A stretch of DNA of 64,000 nt from Isoetes taiwanensis. Its lineage: Eukaryota > Streptophyta > Lycopodiopsida > Isoetales > Isoetaceae. Of this stretch, positions 1 to 12,657 are shown one piece after another. Position numbers and translations under genes: made by a program. The notes beneath the pieces are model-generated. The model saw nothing but the letters and a program-made list of their open reading frames with translations, was not told the origin of the DNA and searched no databases. The stretch spans positions 13,506,381 to 13,570,380 of the forward strand of contig JAJEKV010000030.1 in assembly GCA_021234155.1 (NCBI GenBank). The letters are read 5' to 3'. How positions within the stretch are numbered: the stretch's first letter is position 1; each line of letters starts with the position of its first letter.

Positions 1-560
1 TGGAATGCATGCATTCTGCGACCACACCGCAGAGAATTGGGTTGCTAAAGAGTTGGCACAAGCAGACAATTAAAAACACTTCCCTTCGCGAATGTCCGGA
101 GGGAAGATAGAAGGAGTGTTTAAGACTGTCTGCGCCAGCTCTAGAGTGCACTAGAGCACTGCGTTTTCTCGTCTCCCAGAAAGCAGCCAACAAGAACTCG
201 TGGTTAGTCACGAGGGCCTCCACCCAATCGAGCCCATCCCCTTAGCAATATTCGAAGATGGTTCAAGGAGGCGGTCTTTGATTGGGCAGAGGCCACTGCC
301 ACCACACACGGGGAGAATTGGGTTGCTAGAGTTGGCCTGGCAGACAATCAAAACCACTTCCCCGCCAATGTCCCGTGAAGATAGAAGGAGAGTGGTTGAG
401 ATCAGTCTGCCAGCCAGCTCGAGGTGCACTAGAGTCATGCGTTTTCACCCACGAAATCGAAAGCCGCCGCTGACCTCAATGGTTAGTCGCCTGAGCCTCC
501 ACCGGGAGCGAACCCTCCTCGCAATATTCGATGAGCATGGTTGGCGAGAGTGGCTCAGGG
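1..560. repeat. Tandem duplication, two diverged ~278-bp units
   Basis: The stretch 'gagaattgggttgct' occurs near 33 and again near 313. 'gcaatattcga' occurs near 247 and again near 522. Most of the sequence between is alignable, giving two consecutive copies with many small differences. ORFs run through the second copy on both strands, but none resembles a known protein, so I do not call a gene. The first unit is probably cut by the window edge. Confidence 0.7.
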
Positions 561-1800
561 GTGGGTGGAGGCACTGCTGATCGCACAAAGAGCCATTGGC
601 AGGGTATCACATTCTCGACTCACCAGTCAGTGTGGGCCGGCAGCAGGTTCTAAAGAATGTGAAGACATTTGGGTAGTCGCGGCAATCCGGAATGTCGAAG
701 TGAGAATCCCTCAACCCCAATGTAGTGTACATTCCCTCTTCTTCGCCGAAAGTCGAGAAGTTCTCGACTTCAGCGAAATGGAGAAGAAGGCCTGTACATT
801 TCCTTGTTGGCAAGCTGAAGTATTCTCAACTCGCCACTCCCCTTCTGCGCATGTCTCCCCGCAGCGGGATTTGCCGCGTGAGTTAGAAATGGAGATTACA
901 TGGAAGCAATTCCTATTCTGAATTCTTCTTGGGAGAAAGACATTCCTAGTTATTTTCGTCGTTAATGCTCGCATATCTTACTTCCTAACACCGGTCTCGA
1001 TGATTTCTCTCGGTTTGTTTGCTACTATAACCACTATTCTCACTTGTGCATGTACAATGTATTCAATTCAACCACAAGCAAGAAAAAAGATAACAAAAAG
1101 CGAAAAACAATACAAAAGATTATTAAGATTAATGAGAAAACAGAGAAAAGTGGAGAAACGATGGAGAAAAGTGGAGAACAAAGTATGAAAAAAAATGATT
1201 AAAAAAAGGGTATGATATTACAAAACATACACGGAAGATTTGTTGGATGAGGAGGAGGCTTCGACCGATTCCATGTGGGTATAGTCGATTGACAAAGCTG
1301 AATAAGGATTTGTCGGGCTGTAAAATGTATCGTGGATTAATAAGAGCCTCTAACAAATGTAATATAAGAAAAATGCACTAAAAAGACTTACGAAAAAACT
1401 AAAAAGCAAAGACAAAAAGGGCCTCACTTTCTTCTCAAGGGTAATTAGCTCGAACAATGAACTGCTTGTGAGAACTTTGTTGGAAAGCGCCCCGATCAAT
1501 CCCGATCAAGTCGTTGTCATAAGATGGTTGGAATCGCTTCGGTTTGATCGATCGCGTCGACGGCGAGCGCTAAGGAAACTTGGGAGCTCAAGATCCCGGG
1601 AGAAAACGAGGGAGGAAGAATGGGTGGGGGGGAGGAAGAGGGTGCGATTAATTAAAGGCCGCACCTCGAACCCCGGGTAAAAGTGCAATAATATATACAT
1701 CGCGTGTGGGCCATACCCTCCATGACCATGGCGTGGCGGTGCCGACTTGGCATTAGCCCGCGGTTTTCAGCCTACGAAGAGGCTCACGTGGCCATGCCAA
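561..1800. other. Intergenic, no gene recognised
   Basis: GC-moderate up to about 970, then A-rich (1080-1400) with runs of lysine- and arginine-coding triplets that produce spurious small ORFs. 1460-1680 is again GC-richer. No domain, splice pattern or RNA gene was recognised. Confidence 0.5.
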
Positions 1801-2065
1801 GATATGAAAGGGTTAGTTATATATGTTTATATATGTTGTCTTATGTATTTAATAAGGTTTCAATGGTTGAATAGTATCAATGGTATATATGGTTACAATG
1901 TTCACATATGGTTTAGAATGAGTGTGGTTGTATCCTTTAATATGGTTATATGATTTTTAGTTAATATGGTTGTATGATTTAATATGGTTTATATTTAATA
2001 TGTTTTTGTGATGGTTTTATATGGTCATATGGTCATATTTGTGGTGTTTGGGGCTATATGGTTTT
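1801..2065. repeat. Degenerate TATGGTT-type low-complexity repeat
   Basis: Variants of 'tatggtt', 'atatggttgtatg' and 'tatggtcatatgg' recur many times over about 260 bp. No fixed period holds across the block. It marks the left edge of the transposon-like region that follows. Confidence 0.7.
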
Positions 2066-2089
2066 AATGTGAGCTTTTTCATTCAGGAG

Positions 2090-4870
2090 CATGTGAGATG
2101 ATAAAATGGGCGTGGAAGTCCAAAGGAGGCCATTGCCCTAGGCTCCAATGGAGGAGGATGGGTTGCTCTTTGTTGCACCCTTGCAAACCGCCAGATGGTA
2201 TTTGCAAGAGGGCATAATAACCGCTAGATTGATCCCATTTGATAGTGTGAATGATGAGAGGCCGAGATGAACATCTTGGAGTTGGCATTGTGAAGCTTCT
2301 TATCGGGTTGATACTATCATGTCCTGTGGAAGCTCTAGTGATTGCATTGTGTGCTCAGGGCTGCCGGAGTCCCAAGCTTCGCTTGAGATGGCCAATTAGA
2401 TTTATTACACACAAGAATGGTGATACTTCTAGAATGCCCTATGAACTACACACCCCAAGGCCCACCCAAGGCCATGTGGAAGATTTGGTGGTCGATGAGC
2501 ATCCTTTGATCACAAGGAAGAGACGCTTATGTCTTTCATAAAAGGCACCAAAGGTGCCCAAGAGGCCTAGAAGTGACAAATATTTAGAAAGGATGGAAAG
2601 TATGGCACCAACCAAAGAAAACCCCGAGGCAATTAGGGGACAAGAGTGTTGCAACCTTAGATTGCATGTTGCATTACAATGTGGATGACCTCGCAAGTGA
2701 TAAGGTCCCAATACATTGACAACCTTCAAAAAGATAGGATTAATTTCATTTACTCCTTGTGTAGGAATTCCAAATTTATGATGAAAAACACGGATCTACC
2801 GCTATATCAATTGAGGGGAATGAAGGTATGTATGAGAGCATTGAGATGGATTCTTTGGGGTGAGCAAGTCTTCATTTTATTGTGACATCGGGAGCAAGGG
2901 TTAGAAAAGGGCACACTTTGTTCCAACATGGTAATGCACTCACTTTGAAACCTAGAGCAAATACTCTAAAGGCCATTGCAGCCTCTTCGAGCTTTGTGAG
3001 ATACATGTCTCAATCTATGCCCCACAAGTCGAAGGTGAACGAAAGCACGTAAAAGCGAGTGGTGCAAAAGAGTGTTGCCACAACACTATATCCAAAAGGA
3101 GTGCCTTTAAGGAGGTCAACTCCATCCTAGAAACCACCGGAGGTAGGCCTCTTTCTCAATCACATTTCAAAGAAGTTATGGAGCACTCACTTCTGACGGA
3201 GTGTCCTACAACACATGCCATTCTCAAAGTGCAACACTTGCATTCAACTCAAGGATACACTTGCATCAACTGCAATAGAGAAAGAAAGAATGGCAATTAG
3301 GGAGCAATTTGCGATCACCAAAGAGACCAAATATCATGTAGACAGCTTGTATTGGCAAAGTGGGGAGAACATTTTCCGAGATGCCGGTTCGACAAATTTT
3401 TGTGTATAATTCATGATAAGATGGACCAACACAAGACTTTCTTGCCAAAGCTAGATCCTTTACCCAAGCTTTGTCAAAACGCTTTTCGATGAAAGTAAGT
3501 CCGGGCATGGTGTATTAACACATGGTCATGGAACTGGAACATATGGTCATTTTGTGCTTGATCTATGGAGAGATGATCCAAACTTCCATGTGAGCTCTAT
3601 TTTCAAGTGCTTGAGAACACTAGAGAAAAGGATCGATAGAAGGGAGGAGGTATTCCCCTTCAAAGACCCATTTTGAGGCTTTGATGGATGATCAACCGCT
3701 TTGTTACCAAAGGCGCGATAAAAAAGCTCACATCCAAGGTGCCTAGTGAATCAAGGAGGACTTGGGATGATTTCCCTTACTAGAGAAAATCACCGAGGAG
3801 CTATGTGTGTGGGGCTTGGACAACCTGTTGGAAAGAAAACAAGAATAGATGGATGTTTGGGGCAATGTCATATACTTGACAGAAGGGGAGTATTCAAAGT
3901 TGTGAAAGTGGGATTCATGATGGTTGGGCATAATGATGATGATATTGATGGATTCTTTTGAACTTTCTCCACCAAGCTCAAGAGAGAAAAACGGACCACT
4001 CTCCCCGAACTAATGGATGTGTTTGAGAGCCGCGATTGACCCCAACCCAATGGCTTTCTTTGATGGATGAGGTTGCGATTGGAAATCATTTGTAGAAGGA
4101 TACTTGCTAGATGGCAAGGACCAGTTGACAGACACACAAAGCCACTTCAATTCAAGTTTTGGGTTAGGGATGGAATACCAATCATGCAATATAAGTGGAG
4201 ACCAGGTGACAAGTTCAGGATGCCCTGCATAAGGTATCGAGTTGTGGCAAAGGGGTGTTGTCGGTGAAGTTCTCATTCCTAAAGGGCCCAAACCACTACC
4301 TCCCTTCAAGATACCAAAGACTCTAGCCAATCGGGTGAAGGGCATCAAGGATTACATAACGACGACGGATGATGTTCAAATGGAAAGCACACCTCCACTC
4401 TTAAGAAAAATCAAATGGACTCCCTAATCAAGTACTGGGAGAAAGTTGTAACATGCTTAGAAACTGAACAGCCATGTGGGAGGGAGCTAAGAGACGGGTG
4501 GGATCCCTTTGAGGACATCAAGGAAGGATACTTTGTGCTAGTAAGGCCCCGATGATGAGGATCGGCCCAATATGGTTAGGGGTGGCACTCATGTGACCAC
4601 CACTATGCCCGATGGAGAGGAGTTGCGGCCCCCGATTCCAAATTCAATATTGGGAGCCCATTGGGAGGCACAAGAAGGGCAACTTGAAGGAGCAATACAC
4701 CGACCGGCCGGGAGAAGAAGTGGAGGCCAAATTATGTCAATTTCAAAGGAGGGAATTGGTGGAATGTGGTATGGTCATATCCAAGTTCTCACATTGCAAA
4801 AGACAACACACACAAGATCCCAAGAAAGGAGATGGACAAGGCCATGAGCAACCTCCATGCTATATCATTG
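2090..4870 (+). pseudogene. Decayed large transposon-type protein of unknown family
   Basis: Several plus-strand ORFs in changing frames look like pieces of one large protein. At 3215-3410 there is a cysteine pair and helical segment (KCNTCIQLKDTL, then an E/K/H/Y-rich stretch). Just after, a frame change gives an acidic DKMDQHKT motif near 3418-3440, then THGHGTGTYGHF near 3520-3555. This order (CxxC, helical stretch, D-x-MDQ-x-KT, HGHG) resembles from memory large transposase-like proteins of plants, perhaps of the DUF7869 kind, but I cannot confirm the family. The ORFs at 4067-4430 and 4572-4847 are basic or proline-rich and unassigned. Stops and frameshifts are frequent, so no working protein is encoded. 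A stretch on the minus strand at 10.0-11.5 kb may be the C-terminal part of a related protein. Confidence 0.45.
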
Positions 4871-5889
4871 TATGAGGGTGCATAATATTGAGAAGTTTGA
4901 AAACTTTCTCAACTAGTGGTTTGTAAAATTTATGAGGAAAACAAGTAACCCAATTCTATGTGTGTCATGTGTAATTCTATTCAAGCAATCAATTCAGAAA
5001 TTTCTTTTATGGTGTGTGAGTCCCATTTTCAGTCCGAGTCCCAAAATTCAAGATTTGTCCCACTTTAATTAAATACGACTTATACCTATTGCTAAGTGAT
5101 ATACTGAGGAACCCGTCTTTGTTACGAATGTGTGCTAGGGAAGACGAGCTTATCAGTACCTTGGCCGAATGGGTAAACTTAGGCCTAGATTTTGAAGAGG
5201 ATTTGGACAAAGAGATGTTTGAAGTGTCTAATTATACCGGCAATGCTATAAAGCTTAAAGAAGCCTATGAGAGGTTGGAGTCTCGGGATTTGCTCAAGAT
5301 GAGGCAAATCTACCAACTAAGAAGAATTCCAAATGCCTCCGTAAAGTCAGCCAACAGATCTACAGTGTTGGCGCGCGTGCCCTTCAAATAATCGGGCAAA
5401 GATAAGCCCGGGTAGATGAGGATAAATGTGAAGAAGATAAGCTTGAGGGTTCTTATTTGTGGGAAGTAGATGATTTTTCTTGGCCGACATGCACGCTGGG
5501 GAGGAAAGATTGAAGGACTCCTCATTGTTACGATATATCTCAAGATTCGCTAATGGGGGGAGAAAATCGCCTTCATAACTTTCACCCAAAAGGTGCAGAG
5601 TTTGTCTATTACATCCGCGCATTATGCATGTTTGGGAACCATTCCCAATTGGCATCAAACACTAAAAGGGTGATAGCAATTCGGGCGGATGTTGTGCTAA
5701 TATTTTGACGACCAAGTTTACCCTCGAAAGCAATATGTTAAATTTTAGTCACCGGGCTTGACTCACCCAAGGTTGGAAGTCGGGTCAATAACATGGAAGT
5801 CATTGCCTTGTTGGATCAAGCGTGGGATTGAAAGAGCATAAAATTGACGACGAAGCTTGAGAAATTGGAAGTTATATGTTTTCCAACTT
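4871..5889. other. Intergenic or transposon-derived, no gene recognised
   Basis: An ORF at 5089-5391 (+, 100 codons) is rich in charged residues and leucine, with a helical look (ELISTLAEWVNLGLDFEEDL). It has no recognised domain and sits between decayed transposon stretches. I see no splice pattern linking it to other ORFs. Confidence 0.4.
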
Positions 5890-6870
5890 GTACGGTAAAA
5901 TTATTTATGTACGATTGTCCTTCCAAAATTCTAATAAAAATTATTTTATTTGTATTTATTCACATCACGCCAAATACATGTGTCGATTTTGGTCATATCT
6001 AGGTTTTCGGCAGGTGATATCTATCTCAAGAAAATGAAATATTATTGGAAAAAAACAATTAATTTATTCCTCACACGACGCCGAGAAGCAACTCGTGGTG
6101 ACCTATGTTATAAATAGAAGACCGATGTCCCTTTGACCTCCGACGCCTTCCGCCTTCTCGCTCATCTTCTACTTCCCGCTTCCGCCTTCGGGCCATCTTC
6201 TACTGGCTTCCGCCTTCTACCTGCCCGCTCGATGGCATCATCATCTTCCTCTAGCAAGCCGACCACGCCAAGATAGCACTCCCAAACCTGTAGGCCACTC
6301 GTGGACATCACCCTTGCAAAGGGTGATGAAGAGATTCAAGGAGATCCATGATGAAAACAACCGCCTCATCGCCGAGAAACAATGAGGCTGGGCCGTGATT
6401 AGCCTTCACGAGGGAGCCGCCCAGACGATTTTGCAGACGTTGAGCTCGTGGGAAACATTCGCCATGTACCAAGAGGCGACGAAGCCGCCAGGTCCGAGGT
6501 AGCTTGAAACCGCTTCACATGATTTCTTGTGCCTTAGAAGAAGATATGGAGAAGAAGCCCCGAAGCCGCGGAGGATGAGAACGCTGCCCTTACGGCTTCA
6601 GCTGCAGGACATGAAAATCAGCCTAGAGGATCATGAAGATCCCTAGCGTTGTAGTATCTATCTATTTTTGCTTCAAAGAAACGCTTTTTTTCTATTTTTT
6701 GCTTCTATCTATCCTCTTGTTCCAATGTATGTTCTGTTTTATTAAAATCACACGACGCCAAAATGTCTTGCTTGCAATTAGGTAGCAATCAATGGATTTC
6801 AAGGCCGCGGTGATCTCTATGCCGCTTCTATTTTGCTTCAATGAGAAGTTCTATCTTTAGTTATGTATCG
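5890..6870 (+). repeat. MASS-unit 1: TATA box, leader and broken small ORF
   Basis: First of four similarly built units. A TATA box (tataaatag, 6109-6117) precedes an ATG at 6232 by about 120 bp of pyrimidine-rich leader. The ORF begins MASSSSS and soon shifts frame. A later segment near 6325-6385 reads VMKRFKEIHDENNRLIAEKQ, a coiled-coil-like stretch, before more stops. The 3' part (6750-6830) contains 'gcaattaggtagcaatcaatgg', repeated in unit 2. Function unknown; the unit reads as a decayed small gene of a repeat family. Confidence 0.55.
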
Positions 6871-7705
6871 CTAAAATTATTTACGTATAGATTGTATCAC
6901 CGTAAATTATCAATAAAAATTATCACACGAGCTCGAAGAAAAGACGCGAAGAAGTAATCTTTTTCCTCACACGACGCCGGTGAAGTAACGTCCATTTTTC
7001 CCCCACTCCACGGCATCCTTCAAGGCCGTGACCTGCTACTCACGAAATCCCCTGCTATAAATAGAAGACCTTCTATCTTGCCTTTCGACTGGACTTTCTT
7101 TCCGCATTTTCGCTTCATCTTCTTTCCGGCTTCTTCCGGGGCCTTTTCCGCTTTCCTCCGGATGGCATCATCATCCTCCTCCAAAGAAGCGATCGCCAGT
7201 GAGCCTCGCGACATCACCCTTTGCTGTGGTGATGAAGCTTATTCAGGAGGTTCACGACGAAAAACCGGCCTCGGCCGCCGAGAAGATGGAGGCGGTGGAT
7301 GTTAGAATTCACGAGGGGTCAGCCGCGATGAGCGAGACCTTGAGCTCAGCGGCAACATTAACTGATACCGAGGCCAATAGTCGAGAGTCGAGGCGTTTTA
7401 ATCGCGACACAATATTTCGCAGCACTAGAAGATATGGAGAAGAAGCTTCGAAGCTGCGGAGGATGAGAACGCAGCTTTGACGGCCAGCCTACGGGATCAT
7501 GAAGATCCGTGAGCCATTGTATATATATTTTTGTTTCCAAAGAAAAAATTGCTCTGCTTCTTTTTGCTTCTATCCGTTTCCTTGTTTTGTTTTATTAAAG
7601 ATCATTACACGACTTAAAATGCCTTGCTTGCAATTAGGTAGCAATCAATGGATTTCAAGGTCAGATGATCTCCACAACGGTACCACCTCGTTGTATGTAT
7701 AATTT
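6871..7705 (+). repeat. MASS-unit 2: TATA box, leader and broken small ORF
   Basis: Second unit, about 900 bp downstream of the first. 'cctcacacgacgccg' appears at ~6070 and ~6965. The TATA box (tataaatag) is at 7056-7064 and the ATG at 7162, again starting MASSSSS. The frame then changes, and 7199-7480 encodes a helical stretch containing VVMKLIQEVHDEK, clearly cognate with unit 1, and ending RRYGEEASKLRRMRTQL, which also matches unit 1. The shared 3' sequence lies at 7620-7660. No known domain. Confidence 0.6.
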
Positions 7706-8340
7706 CCTAATTTATTAATGGGTAAAAGCATGTTAGGGTGTACCACTTTTGGAACCTGCAAAAGTACATACACTAGGTAACTTTGTCTGGTACTTTCTCA
7801 TTTTTCTTTTCATTAAAACTAATACAAAAATCCAAAATAAAAGTCAAGGACATGGTAATATTCAAAGTTAAGATAAAGATAATGCTACGGAGACCAATAT
7901 ATATATAAAAAGTTCTAAGACATACCTTATATTGAGATATTACGTACCCAAGATCCAAATTCCGGCTACCTTTTTAGGTACCTTTTTAGTCACTAAATAA
8001 TACTTTTTAAGGGACACCCTAACATGCTTTTACCCTAATGGAAAAGTATATGTAATACAAATATCTAGCTAGATTATGTGATAACTTGCAGGTAAATGCG
8101 AATTTGCATGTGGATGACAACGTCTATTCACATACGTGGCTTGTGGATGACAACGTCATGCCAAGGACGTGGCATGCACTGCCACAATAACACTGTCTTT
8201 TGTACGGCCTGCATACAGTACGGCTAGGATATGACGGATTCCCATGATGCGAACATAGGCTACCGTTGCCTAATTGCATGCTATAATTTCAGCCAGAGGA
8301 TTATTACACAACTTTATCGATACTCGCAACCGTAGATTCC
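7706..8340. other. AT-rich spacer between MASS-units
   Basis: Low-GC sequence. The motif 'taaaagcatgttagggtgtacc' near 7722-7745 has an inverted counterpart, 'ggacaccctaacatgcttttaccc', near 8011-8035. The pair would bracket about 310 bp, consistent with a short MITE-like insertion between the units. No gene seen. Confidence 0.45.
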
Positions 8341-9030
8341 AACGTATTCTAGTTTCTATATAAAACGCTCGGAGGCCTTTGTCTTCTCCTATCCGCCATC
8401 TCCTCGTTTCTACCACATCCGCCCTCACCATCTCTCCCTGTTCTCCCATCACTTTCAATGGCCTCCAGCTCCAGTTCCATCCCCTCGCCGAGATCTTGTC
8501 TCAAGTTTTGGTCAAGGAAATTAACATTCGTGGCTGGCGGAGGAACGGATCCGCCTTCTAAAAGAAAAAGAATGATGAAGACGCCGCTAAGCCGGTTTGC
8601 GGCAGAGGAAAAGGCCGCCTTCTACAGTGTGGAGGTGATTTTAGTGCTTGACAATCACCGGGCTCAGTTTTAGACCGCGAATTGCGCCACGAGATATAAC
8701 CTCCAAGAGAGGCCTCGTGGCCGCAATCCTAAGCTGAGAGGGCTGCCCGAGCTCAACTCCGATGAGCTGGAAGATAAGGTTGCGGAATATGAGAACGTGG
8801 TTGGCGGGGCAATCATGTTGGAGGAGCAGAAAAATTATCACCGCCTCCGTGAAGAGCTTGCCCGACGATAGGCATCGGCTCCTCCTAGAGGGGCCCGCTT
8901 TTTTTAATGTTTGTAATGGTTTTATTTCTGAATGGGAAAAGTTTTTGACAAATGTGCCAATATTACGCCTCCTATTTTTAATTTTCAATATCCGTGGTAG
9001 AGAGAATGACAAGACAGATCACATGGCTTA
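8341..9030 (+). repeat. MASS-unit 3: TATA box, leader and broken small ORF
   Basis: TATA-like tatataaaac at 8357-8366 and ATG at 8458, about 95 bp apart, with a C/T-rich leader. The ORF starts MASSSSSIPSPR and runs 71 codons to a stop at ~8673. In another frame (8690-8870) an acidic helical stretch follows (NSDELEDKVAEYENVVGG), typical of a coiled coil. The MKR/L-x-x-E motif of units 1, 2 and 4 is not seen. The architecture places it in the same series; the body is more diverged. Confidence 0.45.
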
Positions 9031-9199
9031 AAACCCTTCATAGGGTTTTAAAGCTCGTGGTGCAGATTTCGTGATGGTGTGTGATATAAGCAGTAGTTAG
9101 AATAGTTATTAATGTGTTCCAGCGGACAGTACCATTAATGTGTTCTAGCGACAAACCGACCACACGCGGCGACAAAGAAATGAAAGTGTGTTTAATATG

Positions 9200-9800
9200 T
9201 TCAAGTGCTAATATGTATAAATTGAGGTCCTTGCATTGTGCTCCTTCCGCCGCTTAGAGTCTTTGCTCCTCACTTCTATAATCTTAACGCCCCTCCCATT
9301 TGTCATCTATGGCCTCCACATCCTCAACCGCCGATAAGGGAAAACGAAGAGGGTAGAACTCCCTTCCCACATAGTGTTGGGTGTTCTAATGAAGAGGTTG
9401 AAGGAGCAAGATGATCTTCCTCAAGGAAAATGCCGCTACAATTCAGCAGTAAAGAAGAAGAGAATGAATTCAACCTTCTCATGCTTCAGAGCCGTGAGAG
9501 GCAAATCAAAGCGTTGAATAGAAGGTCGGACAGATGACATGCCCCAACAACCGCGACCGAGGTGGTTATGATGGCAAGAGGATGCTAATTCAGGCGTAAG
9601 AACACGTTGTGCTATTGGGACAGATGACATGTACAAAGAGATGGTGGACGATTGGAGGAACGCTTTGATAGGGTGATTGCTCGCTTGAGGGGAAGAGATG
9701 AAGACGAAGACGAGGACTGAGCTGATGATGATGATGAAGATAATGAAGAAGAGCTCGTGACCGGAGCAACAATGAGTCGTTGTATTTTGTTTTTCAATGT
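9200..9800 (+). repeat. MASS-unit 4: TATA box, leader and broken small ORF with acidic tail
   Basis: TATA-like tataaatt at 9216-9223 and ATG at 9309 (MASTSSTADKGKR). A frame change is followed near 9382 by VLMKRLKEQDD, cognate with the motif of units 1 and 2. Further on, another frame encodes ERFDRVIARLRGRDEDEDED, a stop, then more Asp/Glu codons (9655-9770). The strongly acidic C-terminus is the clearest protein-like feature of the series. Function unknown. Confidence 0.5.
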
Positions 9801-9959
9801 AACATCTTTCACAACTTTAATCAAAAGTAACCCTTTTTTATTATTATCTTGTAAAGCTTCACACGAATGGAAGCCACATAAATGCAAAGCAATACTAACT
9901 CCAATCGTTTCATTGGCCAGATGATACAAATAAGATCACACGACGAAGCTACAAGCAGT

Positions 9960-12500
9960 AAACAAGGTTGGAGCCAAGTACTTCGCTAGGCACAGGTGAA
10001 CATGATACACATTACAAGTATACTTTACCGATTCTTTGTCTCTTAGATCTCCACCGCTGCAATGCTAGTGGGGCCCTAGAATTTTGCCAAGCAACTTTCC
10101 GCTTTCTCCTCAAAGATTATGCCAATGGTGTTTACGACCACTGGTTGCTCCTTAAAGCCGACCTTTCTTGGTCGATTTAGCCATCGCCTTCTATAAAACC
10201 ACTCATTCATCCGTCTTAGAGGGTTGGTTCCCACATTTCCACCCCTCTTTGAGTGTTACGATGAAAGGCTATTTTAGCTTGTTTATGCGACTTCTCCATG
10301 CCTTGTGCACTCCACAATCGCTAGGCTTCCATACTTCCTAAAACCAAGGTGCATGAGCCCAAAAAGATGCAAGTAGTGCGTGACTTCACTCTCTCCCCAT
10401 GCGCCTATGAAAGCTTTAATAAATTTGTTATTCGCTGTATCTAACATTTTCAGATCTTTCTTGGGGAGGTCCATTCTCCTCAATGTATGGGAACAATTCG
10501 CACAATGCATCCCATGCTTTTTTTTTTTCCTCAATGCCAACTAACGCCATCTGTAGGGGTCCCGCCTGTTCAGATCAACCAGCAATTTTCCAAATTCATA
10601 GACCTTTTCTCCCATTTGGTTTCCGCTCGTGAGCCTCTCTATGATTCTTTATGAAGGCCGAAGCTTTCACCCCACCAATTGACACCTTACGAGGCACACT
10701 TGTTCTTCCCGGGCCGCTTCTCATCGAAGCTCTAATCTTAAATTGCCACCATGCAAACCCGCTCGATAGAACATGTTCAACTCTAATAATTCCTTCCTCT
10801 CTTTCTTCTTGTCCAAATGTTCCACACGACCGCAGAACTCAAAAATATCATCTTGTCGATGATTCTCACAAAGCCGCGCAAAGTGCAGATATGAACCCTC
10901 TCTAATGGAATGGGGAAAATGCCATGGAACTTGGGATCTTCTTTCTCCTCTATTAGGAGCATTTGTTTGGTTAAGGGACAAGGTTGAAATGCCTTCCCAA
11001 AAGACTCTTGACTTCCTTTGCATGATTGCAAAGATGCGCACAACTTTTGCATGTTCCTAGTCCTCCTCCACTTATGTTGTACATTGCTTTCTCAGCTTTT
11101 AAATCAGACGCCAAGTGAAAAATTACTTTTATAAGATCCATAGTGATCTACTTGTAATTTTTCCCTCCCTCGAATCTAGATATTAGACTTTGGATGTCGG
11201 GCTTTGATTGAACACCCATTTCAATACCTCGTGGGTTTCTTTTCTCAACTTTAAAGAGACCTAACCACCGTGTGTCATCTTCAGATTGACATGAGAACCA
11301 TTTTTCCCGACGCTTTCTCCTCGTCTCTCCCGCCACCTCTACATCTTTTTTATTATTCTTGTTGCTTTTTGATTTAGCATGTGCAATTGCATTCTCAATT
11401 GCTCTATTCATGATGACAACGGATACCCTCTCATACTTCTCAAACTTGGTCGGGTTCCATTTCATCCAATTTTATGCAAACTTCAATCTCACCATTAGTT
11501 TTCAGAATCGTTAAGTCATAATATTTGACAAGGAATTGTAAGAGAGTAACAAGGTCAACCCAAAGATTATCAATGTTCATTCATTCCAACTATATCACAA
11601 CAATCCTTGCCATTCTTATCTTTTATGGCTATGGCAGGACCAAAGACATTCAACGTGGTGCATCTCTCCTAATATGGCATACACCATCTTTGTCCTAGTA
11701 ACCCTTTGTATTCTCGATAATTTGTGGGATCGAGCTTAATACTTTTTTTGTGCCCATTCTTTTCAACGCAGAGAATGGCTTGAATAGAGAATCCAGAACC
11801 AAGCTTCCATCGATGCCTACATCATCACAAACACCAGACATCCTGTCAGCTTCTAACTTTTGTAGATCTCCCCTAGTACCATTTCCAATACCATCTTCTT
11901 GAGAGGAGAGTTGTAGGGTGACAAATCATGTCCACTATCTCCCCTGCTCGTCGCTAGGTTCTTCACCACACGAACCAAGATTGCTTCTAGTTTCCCGATC
12001 TTAACGGCCTTTGCTAGTGTTGTAAACGGCCTTCATCTTGCTTCTTCCTTTGCGGTAAAAGCCACTCGGGTGTTTTAAAAAATGCACGATCCAAACTTCG
12101 GTTCTATTTGGCCGATAATGCTTCTTCCTTTCGACCGCCTCTATCACCAATTTGACTTGTCCACTTCAGATCTCAAAGAAGTTTCCCTCCCCAAGCCGCC
12201 ATTATTCCTTTCCTTCATCACATGGAGTAATGAAGCTTTAAAGAGAGAAAAAGAGTCAGCCGGTTTAAGTTATAATTCTCTTGTGACAATCGGAAGTCAA
12301 AAAACCATCTCAAGGAACTATTCAGATTCGACCGAATGCCTTCATCCTCTCAATCTCTCACAATATCCCAAGAGGCCGAAGTTACCGTCACCATAAAAAT
12401 CGGACTAAACTTGAAACGCCCCAAATGACGGTTTTGCCACTCAACGGTAATCCAATGGATATAAACCGCCATCCGCCTGTTGATGTTGACACTTTTTGAG
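9960..12500 (-). pseudogene. Decayed transposon-type protein, minus strand
   Basis: The clearest part is at 10230-10540. On the minus strand an ORF carries AFIGAWGESEVTHYLHLF and a GLMHLGFRKYGSL segment. After a frameshift it continues with QGMEKSHKQAKIAFHRNTQRG-like residues (10230-10300). This order, histidine-rich helix followed by a QGxEKxH motif, is typical from memory of the C-terminal part of a class of eukaryotic transposase-like proteins; I cannot name the family. Upstream on the same strand, 10721-11052 and 11148-11465 are basic ORFs that may be earlier parts of the protein. The remainder to 12500 has only short ORFs on both strands. Stops and shifts throughout. Confidence 0.45.
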
Positions 12501-12657
12501 CCCCCAAGCAAGACAACATGTCGAGATCTAAGTTCTTATTTTTAGACCTCCTTTTATGCATTGAAGACCGGAGCATATTCCCCGAAGTCAGCTTGATCCT
12601 TATCCACACATCATTTGAGCTTCCATACCGCGTGGATCGCGACGGGCGAAATGAATG

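Noticed and set aside
9612-9929. Minus-strand serine-rich ORF
   Set aside because: It is the antisense shadow of the acidic Asp/Glu codons at the end of MASS-unit 4.
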